This document shows positions 55,170-64,000 of a stretch of 64,000 bases of DNA, piece after piece. The DNA is from Aedes albopictus (lineage: Eukaryota; Arthropoda; Insecta; Diptera; Culicidae), in assembly GCF_035046485.1 (NCBI RefSeq), contig NC_085137.1, positions 318,104,739 to 318,168,738 on the forward strand. Reading direction: 5' to 3'. Made by a program: the position numbers and the translations under genes. Position 1 is the stretch's first letter. Each line of letters opens with the position of its first letter. The notes under the pieces were generated by a model. The model did not search any database. It was not told the DNA's origin and was given only the letters and a program-made list of their open reading frames with translations.

Positions 55170-55195
55170 GTTAAGGAAATTTCCATTATGAAGGT
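55170..55195 (-). mobile_element. Feilai-like SINE, piece C of the split copy
   Basis: GTTAAGGAAATTTCC continues piece B and then decays. Confidence 0.55.
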
Positions 55196-55204
55196 TAAAA
55201 AAGT

Positions 55205-55320
55205 TATTGGCAAAGAAAGTGTTAAGTCAAGTGTCAAGTAAAAATTTTGAATGTGCTCGTTTAGAATACTATGCTGAGAAGTAGGTTCTGTCCTATTTGA
55301 GACGTAATACCAAGATACGA
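55205..55320 (+). mobile_element. Degenerate Feilai-like SINE 3' part, opposite orientation
   Basis: TTATTGGCAAAG, GTGCTC, TATGCTGAGAAGTAGGTTCT and GAGACGTAATACCAAG follow the order of the SINE 3' half in the plus sense. Confidence 0.5.
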
Positions 55321-55329
55321 GGGCGGAAC

Positions 55330-57213
55330 GTTGAAAAAAAACAAAAAATCCAAACAATTCCGACCTATCACCTAAATAAAACTTACGAACTGAGCTATAC
55401 AAAGCTTTCCATATTAGCTTCGTCCTCCTGTCAGTGACCGTCTGGGATTTTGGCACCAAATTTTAATTTTATTCTATCGTCATAGTCACTGCACATTGGA
55501 TTATGCTAAATAAATGTTGTTCACCATACGGTGTGTACCTAGGTAGCATGCCAAATCCGTAGAATCACTTTCCTAAACCAATAGCTCTTGCCTCACACTC
55601 GGGCAATTATGTATAGCAGTAAAAGTAAACGGTAATTGACTAACAGGCTAGTAATTATCCTCTCATGACCAACATATTGGTTTTTAAATTGCCGTTTACC
55701 TTTCTAATGTAATGTTTTCACTCCATTCAAGGATGTAATGCAATCGTATCTTCCCCATTGTTGGCGAGGCTCATCTGTTGGCTATAGATGGACGCCTAAA
55801 ATTTCAATTATGCTGATTATCATTAACGGTGTGTGGTAGAAGTTGGCTTATGATGAAGGTAAAAGTGTATCTTGTTGGGTGTAAATCACTAAATCAACCG
55901 TATTCTTTATGCTATGCCGTCGAAAAATGTCGGTTGCGTGATGAGCTATCTCATTTCGGCTCAATTGATTGTGGAAAAAAACACATACGTCCATTGTTAT
56001 ACCATTCGAAGGAAGGGACGGAAAGTGCGGAAAGCCTATTTTGAACAAGATGTTTCAAGTTTTTAATTATTTGGAGGAATTGTTCTTTCTTATCACTCCA
56101 AAGTTCAATATGAAACGAAAAATATAGTCCTATTTTATCATATAATAACAGAATAAAATTAATAAAGTTTATTTGGTTTCTCCAGCAAACATTTCAAGTA
56201 TTGGGCGGAAAAGGGAGAAGCCCATGCTATTTCAATCGGAAGCACAGAGTATATCCGCCGATGCGTGGTAATGTAGGATGTTTGCTAAGCAAAGTAATTA
56301 GAAAGGGTCCACCACTTCGGAACAGTCTTTCCAGTGTGGCATGGCGTGCGCGGCACTTTCGGTGGATATCATAGATGTTGGTATCGTCCGAATCGTTCAC
56401 CCTCGAGTTGCCACATTTTTGGTTACACATCCAAACGCTGAACGAATTTATTATGCCACGAGAAGGCATACTTTTTCTAATTATCAATCATTTTACTAAA
56501 CGAAAGGCATGTTTTGGCATGCATATCGATGTAAAAGAGGGAAATTTTATTAGATATATGTGTATCGAACAAATTTAATGCAATTTCACTTGTTCAATTA
56601 AAATCTTGGTGCGATTCAAATTATGGTTTCCCTTAGTTTTTACTTTATAGTATATCATTTCAATTAATCAGAAAATCAAATAATCAAATAAGGATCCGTA
56701 TACCCGACTTCTGAACTTGGAACTTCTGAAGTTGTTTTTACAGATCTTTGATGAGATTTTTTTTTGTGAGAAGGCCTGAAGAAACTCTCACTTCATTTTC
56801 AGTGGCAATGTCGGTAAATCTTATATGCAGTTAAATTTCATAAAAAAAATCTAAAGAAAAAAATTCTTCAGTATGAAGAGTTTTTTGTGCTTAGCAGGTA
56901 AACGGTGAATTGGGGTAATTTGGCCACCCTAAGAAAAAGTCAACAGAAGATGCAGAAAACAACGTTGAAACTTCTGTACTTCGTATGGACTTAATGATTT
57001 TGATATTAATGCTAAACTATATGCATATGCATGTAAATATTTTCGTTAAACTGTGTTAACATGTCAGAAAAAGATTTTTGGAAAAAACTATATTTTTGGG
57101 TTGATTTTGAACCGACGGGGTAATATGAGCAACCGATTTGTGATGAAGAACCTAATGTAAAATAAACTTGATATGCATCATTTTTAATCAAATCCTATAT
57201 CATCAACTTGAAA
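55330..57213. other. Interval without a recognised gene
   Basis: Mostly AT-rich. A minus-strand frame at 56227-56487 (86 residues, with CNQKCGNSRVNDSDDTNIYD and KCRARHATLERLFR) has gene-like composition but no start context or domain that I can name. It could be an exon or a captured fragment. Confidence 0.35.
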
Positions 57214-57215
57214 TA

Positions 57216-58728
57216 CACTCCCGTTCAAAAGTTTGGGGTCACCCCCTCAAAAACATGTCATTTTTTTAGGCCCATCCTCCTCTCCTCTTCATGACGTAAC
57301 GTCCTCCTGGGACAAAGCCTGCTTCTCAGCTTAGTGTTCTATGAGCACTTCCACAGTTATTAACTGAGTGCTTCCTCTGCCAATGACCATTTTGCATGCG
57401 TATATCGTGTGGCAGGCACGAAGATACTCTATGCCCAAGGAAGTCAAGGAAATTTTCTTTACGAAAAGATCCTGGACCGACCGGGAATCGAACCCGTCAC
57501 CCTCAGCATGGTCCTGCTGAATACCCGTGCGTTTACCGCCTCGGCTATATGGGCCCTTTTTTTTAGGCCCATATCTCCGCCAATTTGTGTCCGATTTCAA
57601 AACCCTAGGTTTCATTCAAAAGATAATAAGTCAAAGAAACTTTGAACATGATTTAAAAGAAACTTTTTCAAAAATTTTGTATGTAAACTTAACCCAAAGT
57701 TGCCAAATTTTCTAAAAAATGAATATAAACTTACGGCAGTGTCGCTGGAAGTTGGGTCTACCAAATTTTAAGATGAGAGCGGTAATATGACCCATTTTCT
57801 ATTAGCTTTCAACTGCTTTTTACAGAACTTAGCTAAAAAATCTAGAAAAACAATTATTAAGTAAATTAATCCTTGATGTCATCGACCAAAAGTTTGGGGT
57901 CACCCCTCAAAATGCTGTATCGGCCAAAAGTTTGGGGTCACTATCGTAAAACACGGAAAAGTGATTTGTTGATATCTTTGCCATCTTTCATTCAATTTTA
58001 ATTCTTCTTGGCTTATTTGAAACAAAATGAATGATACTTACTGCATAGACATTGAACCACACATATTTGTTGAAATTTACATACTAAAACTTAACGTAAA
58101 GTTGCCTCATTTTTTGAAGCGTGGTAAAATGTGCTAACTTTACATAACATTTTTATATACAAAAATCGTTAAATACGTTAAGTTGAAGACATCAAACGTA
58201 AATGTAGTTAATTATCTTTGAAATGAGCCAAAAATAATTAAAATTGAACTATAGATGACGAAGATATCACCAAATCACTTTTCCATGTTTTACGAAAGTG
58301 ACCCCAAACTTTTGGCCGATACAACATATTGAGGGGTGACCCCAAACTTTTGGTCGATGACATCAAGGATTAATTTACTTAATAACTTTTTTTCTAGATT
58401 TTTTTAGCTAAGTTCTGTAAAAAGCAGTTGAAAGCTAATAGAAAATGGGTCATATTACCGCTCTCATCTTAAAATTTGGTCGACCCAACTTCCAGCGACA
58501 CTGCCGTAAGTTTATATTCATTTTTTAGAAAATTTGGCAACTTTGGGTTAAGTTTACATACAAAATTTTTTGAAAAATTTTCTTTTAAATCATGTTCAAA
58601 GTTTCTTTGACTTATTATCTTTTGAATGAAACCTAGGGTTTTGAAATCGGACGCAAATTGGCGGAGATATAGGCCTAAAAAAATGACATGTTTTTGAGGG
58701 GGTGACCCCAAACTTTTGAACGGGAGTG
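57216..58728. mobile_element. Tc1-type foldback element, about 1.2 kb without its SINE
   Basis: The ends CACTCCCGTTCAAAAGTTTG and their complement, with TA outside (57214-57215, 58729-58730), are typical Tc1-family termini (CAAAAGTTTGGGGTCAC follows). The two halves are near-perfect reverse complements meeting around 58100, so the whole element folds back. No transposase. A SINE interrupts the left arm. Confidence 0.88.
57276..57557 (-). mobile_element. Feilai-like SINE, full length
   Basis: Minus strand, with a complete tRNA-like head: A box TAGCCGAGGCGG and B box GGTTCGATTCC. TTTTTTTAGGCCCAT is duplicated at 57261-57275 and 57558-57572, and the right arm of the host foldback shows the empty site. 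Confidence 0.92.
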
Positions 58729-58860
58729 TATATGGAAAATAAACTAGTTTGAAAGCTATCTAAGGTATTTAAACAAGAGGAGACTTACACTCAGTAGTAA
58801 AAAAAGCCGAGCTGATTTTTTCAACTAAAATCCGCCATATACAATCTGCTGTAACTTTGG

Positions 58861-58915
58861 CAATTATAATTATATATATTATATATTATATATTATATAT
58901 AAATATATAGCTATA
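58861..58915. repeat. (TA)n-rich tract
   Basis: ATATATATTATATATTAT-type repeat. Confidence 0.85.
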
Positions 58916-58932
58916 TAAACGGATTTATGATT

Positions 58933-59195
58933 TACTAGCTGTACCCGGCAAACTTTGTCTTGCCTACTGCGTTTGTTGACGTTTCAAGTCCCTAGTCAAG
59001 CGCCCAAGTCCCCGTTCAAAATGTATAAAAACCCGATTTTCAAAAACTCTCAATTTTCCCATGTTTTTGGCCTCATAAACCTTCCTTGGGTGAAAACTAA
59101 CAGAACAAAACTTAGACGACCCAAATCGGACCATCCGTTCGCAAGTTATGCGCGGTCCTACGTATGCCACTGCATTTTTATATATATAGATTTGT
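58933..59195. repeat. Interspersed repeat, class unknown
   Basis: ACTAGCTGTACCCGGCAAAC at one end and TTTTATATATATAGAT at the other are a pattern I recognise as a common arthropod interspersed repeat. I do not assign a superfamily. Confidence 0.5.
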
Positions 59196-59199
59196 TCGA

Positions 59200-60362
59200 T
59201 TATCACTTTTCGATAGAACAACAGGTCAAAGTGATAATAATAGAGCAGTATTGGAACGTTCCTCATTATTAAATATGTATTGATGTTTGTGCAATACAAA
59301 AATATTTGAAACTTGCTAATTTTCGTAGAAATTTCAAAGTTGTAGGGTATTGGTTCCCTTATTAACCCTAATACCCCGGACAGACATGTGATTCGAGTGT
59401 GATTCCTGTACAACAGTACGCAGTGTCAAGAAAATTCTAACAAGACTGACTTAAACTGAGAGAATTTTCAGTATGGCACTCATTTCAAGCGCAATTGTAC
59501 AATGAGTCTTGTATCACATGTGTGTCATAAGTATAAAAGGAATACCTGGGGTTCATTGGACCCCAGGCGCCTTTCAGAGCTCGTCTTTGATGGAACACAC
59601 TCAGCGAGGTGACGAAACTGAGGCCATGAAGGTATCCCTTTTAGGGTTAAGCATGTGGCTCCCATTTTCATCCTACGAAAAACATTCAATCCATTGTTTT
59701 GTTTCCGCTGTTTGTTTTGTTTCTTATTTTTGTATTTTTTGTTAGACGTGAGCACCCATGAAAACAAAAAGAACGGAATCAATCGGTGCCGCAATCGCTT
59801 GTTTTCAAATAGCATGAATATGGGAGTGTGATATTACTGACGGCATACATACCCTAGTTATCTTCACAACTTTTTTTGGAAAATATTTCCAACCTTTCAT
59901 AAATCAGCATAGTGAAGATGTTTCGCTCTCAGCGAGCAACTTCCCAATTCCAGGATGGCGTAGACTGCAAGGCATGCGACGGCTGATTGGGAGGAAGATC
60001 ATGAGTTCAAATCCCAAGTTGGGAAATTTTTAGAAGAGCTTGTGTGTTTAAATGCGTTTAGATGCGACAAATATTTATAAACATGATTGGACTATAATTG
60101 CACCTCGCATTTCAATTTGTTTTTGTTTTTAGTAGGTTATCATAGCTGAATACAAGTTTAATATGAGACTGATGTAACACAGATTACTTCCGACTGTAAA
60201 GCCTGTATCGCGCTTGGCGAAAAGATTGCTTAATAACTTCTCCACTTTTGTTTGAGCAACTCCTGATTACAAGTTGTGATGAAATAATGTTAAAATGTAA
60301 TTCAATCAAATGTGGAATAAAAATGTCATTGCGATGTTGGTTAAATGAGTGATTGTGCATTA
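59200..60362. other. Non-coding interval
   Basis: Holds a third copy of the TGGGGTxCATTGGACCCCA palindrome at 59547-59565. No gene. Confidence 0.4.
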
Positions 60363-61051
60363 GACTGGACTGGGTCAACAAAGTCGATTTTTTGGAACAA
60401 AGCTTTTTCGAATACTTTTGGCGTCCAAAACAATTGTGCAAAATTTGGGAGCGATTGATTGCGTCCCCGTATTTCGCATTGCGATTGAAATTTGTATAGA
60501 ATTTGGTATGGGAACAAGTGTTTTTTTGCATTTTTCTCATAAATTGAAATTTTTTGTCTAAAACAATCTAACTAATGACGTTGAACTATAGCCTAGAATA
60601 TGCCGAAAAACTTTGCCGAAGACTGCAAAGTGATCCGACACTTTTGAAACAAGTCATAACGTACAGATTGCCCGGTGGTGCTTAACGTTTAACATGTAAA
60701 AGAATAACATCAATAATAAAATCTCAGGCGAATAACTTTTTTCACAAGCGTCGGATCACTTTGCGGTCTTCGGCAATGTTTTTCGGCATATCCTAGGCTA
60801 TACTTTAACGTCATTAGTTACATGGTATTAGACAAAAGAATTCAACTTATGAGTAAAATGCAAAAAAGTGCGTTTTCCCATACTAACTTTCATACTTACA
60901 AATTTCAATCGCAATGCGGAATACGGGGACGCAACCAATCGCCCCCAAATTTTGCACAGTTGTTATATAGACGCTAATATAGAAGGCAAAAGCTTTGTTC
61001 CGGGTTGATACGATCAAATTTAATGTTTCTCCATACAACGTTGACCCACTC
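60363..61051. mobile_element. 689-bp TA-flanked foldback element
   Basis: The left arm, GACTGGACTGGGTCAAC, and the right-end complement GAGTGGGTCAAC are followed by about 300 bases of imperfect inverted repeat (GGGGACGCAAxCAATCG, CGGCATAT, GATCCGACxCTT). TA outside. Confidence 0.78.
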
Positions 61052-61053
61052 TA

Positions 61054-61649
61054 TTGTGCATGCATGCCTATTGCCCAGGCACTGAGGCAAAAACATTTAG
61101 GAATTTAATAAGTCGCAATTTATGAACGGACGATTTTTCTGTTTCATTACTCGCTTATAGAGATAAGTGACATTTCAACACACGAACACTAGCGCAAATT
61201 TTTCTTCACACAAAAGTGCACGCCGATTGAAAGGCTATTCAGATTGCATATGCAAATATTACCCAATCGAATTGGGTAAAACGGGTAAATAATGATAAAA
61301 CCAACGTCCGGGGCAAGAGTGCAAATATTTTCCTCGCAGTTTCTCAACTACATCTACAAAAAAGGCACGCATGTATTTGAACGTGATTACCTCTATTGAT
61401 TTTATAGTTGTCGCGAGCGTGTTCCATATCTACAACTTAAGATTGACATAAGCGACATGGTTGTGAAAAAGCCATAATTGAAATCTATGAAAATCTTTAC
61501 ATTGAGGGTATGGATTCCAGCATACTGCGTCTTAGACAAATAAGCATTACTCACATATCAGTTTTCGGAGCTATCGGACACTCAAAATCAAATTAATTTT
61601 ATTTAGGTTCGCATAAATTCTCCTAAATCAACAACAACTATGGAATTAT
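61054..61649. other. Non-coding interval
   Basis: No supported feature. Confidence 0.3.
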
Positions 61650-61853
61650 ACGTAAGTAAAATGATCGATTCCTCTTAATTTATACTAGCGTTTTTCATAG
61701 AAGTAACAAGAAGCAAGTTTGACTGCATTGTGTGGTAAAAACAAACCATGCAAACCTGCATTATTAAATGAAAGTACAGTCAAATTTGCTCCTTGTTACT
61801 TTGTTCCATGTGGTCGATGAAGAGAAATCGATCATTTTACTTACGCGGTAGTT
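61650..61853. mobile_element. Short foldback MITE
   Basis: Inverted arms CGTAAGTAAAATGATCGATT (left) and their complement ending near 61849, with a smaller inner inverted pair (AGCAAGTTTGACTG / CAGTCAAATTTGCT). Confidence 0.65.
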
Positions 61854-61917
61854 TAAGACACATGGCATGAGTTGGTGCTGGAGCAGAATTATTTCATCAA
61901 AAAATCCACAATATATG

Positions 61918-62280
61918 AATAGGACAGATCGGTGAAGCACTAGATTTGTAGTAATGAGCTGAATTTTAGTATGGTGAGAAGGTTAATTCTCCGTTTCTGC
62001 AAAGAAATAGTGCAAAAAGCGTGGGTATTATGATTCCTTGCCTAATTTGATGCTGATTGAGCAAAACTTTGAGCAACAGTGTTGTTGTTTTCTCCATTTC
62101 TTGCAACATAAACAACACAGTTATCCAAAGTTTTGCTCAAACAGCATAAAATTAGGCAAGGAATCATAATACCCACGCTTTTTGCACCATTTCATTGCAG
62201 AAACGGAGAATTGACCTTCTCACCATACTAAAATTCAGCTCATTACTACAAATCTAGTACTACACCGAACGTGTCCCATT
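61918..62280. mobile_element. 363-bp foldback MITE, copy 3
   Basis: Same length and arm layout as 47028-47390 and 53396-53758. It is closest to copy 2 by eye. Confidence 0.82.
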
Positions 62281-62312
62281 GAATACGAATATAATTTTGC
62301 TCACGACATGGC

Positions 62313-64000
62313 ATTCTAGTCTAGTCTAGTCGGTCAGGCTAAGGCCGGAGTGGCCTCTGCTGTACATAGTAGCCGCCTCCATTCCACTCGGTCCATGGCT
62401 GATTTTCTCCAGTTCCGCACTCTACGTAGGGTCCGCAGATCGTCCTCCACTTGGTCGACCCACCTAGCTCGCTGCGCTCCACGTCTTCTTGTACCGGTCG
62501 GATGACTCGAGAACCATTTTAGTCGGGTTGCTATCCGACATCCTGATGACGTGACCCGCCCACCGTAGCCTCCCGATTTTCGCGGTATGGACGATGGTTG
62601 GTTCTCCCAGCAGCTGATGCAGCTCGTGGTTCATTCGCCTTCTCCAAGTCCCGTCTTCCATCTGCACTCCGCCGTAGATGGTACGTAACACCTTCCGTTC
62701 GAAAACTTCAAGGGTGCGTTGGTCCTCTGCACGTAGGGTCCATGTTTCGTGCCCATAGAGGACGACCGGTCTAATCAACGCGTTGTAGATGATTAACTTC
62801 GTGTAACGGCGAACTTTATTCGATCGTAGAGTTCTGCGGAGTTCAAAGTAGGCACGATTTCCTGCCACAATGCGCCTCTGAATTTCTCTGCTGGTGTCGT
62901 TGTCGTCGATCACCAGTGAGCCCAAGTACACGAATTCTTCAACCGCCTCGATTTCATCACCGTCGATATGAATTCGTGGTGGCGGGCGCGGTGATTCCTC
63001 CCTGGAGCCCTTTGCCATCATGTACTTTGTCTTCGACACATTAATGACTAATCCGATTCGCCTGGCTTCACTCTTTAGTCGGATGTACGTTTCCGCCATC
63101 GTCTCAAATTTACGAGCAATAATATCAATATCATCGGCGAAACCAAGCAGCTGAACGAACTTCGTGAAAATCGTCCCACTCGTGTTTATCCCCGCTCTTC
63201 TTATTACACCCTCCAAAGCAATGTTGAACAGCAAGCACGAAAGACCATCACCTTGCCGTAACTCTCTGCGAGATTCGAAGGGACTCAAGAGTGTCCCTGA
63301 TACTCGAACTACGCACATCACTCGATCCATCGTAACCTGAATTAATCGTATCAGTTTATCCGGGAATCCGCATTCGTGCATAATCTGCCATAGCTGTTCT
63401 CGATCGATTGTATCATACGCCGATTTGAAATCGATGAACAAGTGATGTGTGGGCACGTTGTATTCGCGACATTTCTGCAACACCTGGCGGATGGCGAACA
63501 TCTGGTCCGTTGTAGCTTGTCCACCCATGAATCCAGCCTGATATTGCCCCACGAACCTTCTTGCAATCGGTGATAGACGGCGGCATAAAATTTGGGAGAG
63601 TATCTTGTAGGCAGCGCTCAGTAGTGTGATCGCGCGGTAGTTTCCGCAATCCAACTTGTCGCCCTTTTTGTAGATGGGACACACGATACCTTCCATCCAT
63701 TCCTCCGGTAATACTTCCTCCTCCCAAATCTTGGTAATGACCCAGTGTAGTGATCTCACCAGTGCAGTGCTTCTCCACCGTATTTTAGAAGCTCGCTTGG
63801 TAGTTGATCTGCTCCAGCGGCTTTGTTGTTTTTCAACCGGCCAACCTCCTCCTCAATCTCTTGAAGGTCAGGGGCCGGAAGTCTTTCGTCCTGTGCACAT
63901 ACTCCTAGATCTGTTACCACGCCACCTTCGGTACTTGCAACGTCGCCATTGAGGTGCTCATCGTAATGCTGCCGCCACCTCTCGACCACCTCACGCTCGC
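62313..64000 (-). mobile_element. RTE-type non-LTR retrotransposon, 3' part, runs off the window
   Basis: Minus-strand reverse transcriptase: KKGDKLDCGNYRAITLL, AGFMGGQATTDQMFAIRQ, FIDFKSAYDTIDRE (catalytic Asp), RQGDGLSCLLFNIALE and LLGFADDIDII (catalytic AspAsp), then KTKYMMAKGS, YLGSLVIDDN, and LRWAGHVIRM near the end. This is the RTE/JAM1-like pattern. There are two breaks: a CACTG tandem duplication at 63760-63769 and a frameshift near 62510, after which the frame continues RWVDQVEDDLRTLRR to WRRLLCTAEATPALA. The element ends in a GACTA repeat tail at 62313-62332. The 5' endonuclease part is outside the window. Confidence 0.88.

Noticed and set aside
56227..56487. 86-residue minus-strand Cys-containing frame as a secreted peptide gene
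   Set aside because: No signal peptide, no start context and no known Cys pattern; kept only as a note.
57470..57560. tRNA genes at SINE heads (also 20880-20950, 27500-27590, 33380-33450)
   Set aside because: They are tRNA-related heads of SINEs with target duplications, not independent tRNA genes.

Overview
This is eukaryotic DNA, almost certainly from a culicine mosquito (Aedes-like). Genes have GT-AG introns. Several copies of a tRNA-derived SINE resembling the Aedes Feilai family are present, and so are dense short DNA transposons with TA target duplications. The non-LTR elements are of Jockey and RTE type. I infer the genus from repeat content and have not checked it against a database. 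About 5 kb looks like host gene. The rest is mobile DNA, much of it nested.

Layout. 0.9-3.75 kb: old non-LTR retrotransposon fragments, one cut by two precise MITE insertions, then a hAT-type MITE. 4.8-6.05 kb (minus): a two-exon F-box gene, the orthologue of FBXO28. 6.64-13.47 kb: a Russian-doll nest. A TA-flanked foldback element contains an 817-bp LTR element of TRIM size, which contains a Ty3/gypsy-type retrotransposon with identical LTRs, whose gag is split by a further DNA element. 14.0-17.0 kb: more MITEs and unassigned DNA. About 17.09-29.54 kb: a large Helentron (Helitron with a Rep, a PIF1-type helicase and an endonuclease). 32.3-35.0 kb (plus): a four-exon RING/B-box gene with MATH-like C-terminal domains. 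35-44.5 kb: repeats, including two oppositely oriented low-complexity arrays around a GC-richer core. 44.76-54.25 kb: a giant foldback element, inserted into a SINE and carrying several later insertions that can be read against its uninterrupted arm. 57.2-62.3 kb: more foldback elements. 62.3-64.0 kb (minus): an RTE-type retrotransposon running off the window.

The most interesting system is the Helentron. It carries (1) a seven-exon Rep-helicase-endonuclease gene with one 2-base frameshift, (2) a separate four-exon gene made only of the endonuclease domain and missing a catalytic aspartate, and (3) two tandem histone H2A pseudogenes near its 5' side. Both Helentron genes end in a perfect match to the metazoan replication-dependent histone mRNA 3' stem-loop. 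Each is followed 18-21 bases later by a purine-rich element that resembles the one behind the H2A copies. This suggests histone-type, S-phase-linked mRNA 3' ends for a rolling-circle transposon.

Several repeats contain their own empty-site controls: an uninterrupted copy or arm elsewhere in the window shows the sequence before insertion. This gives relative insertion ages directly from the sequence.
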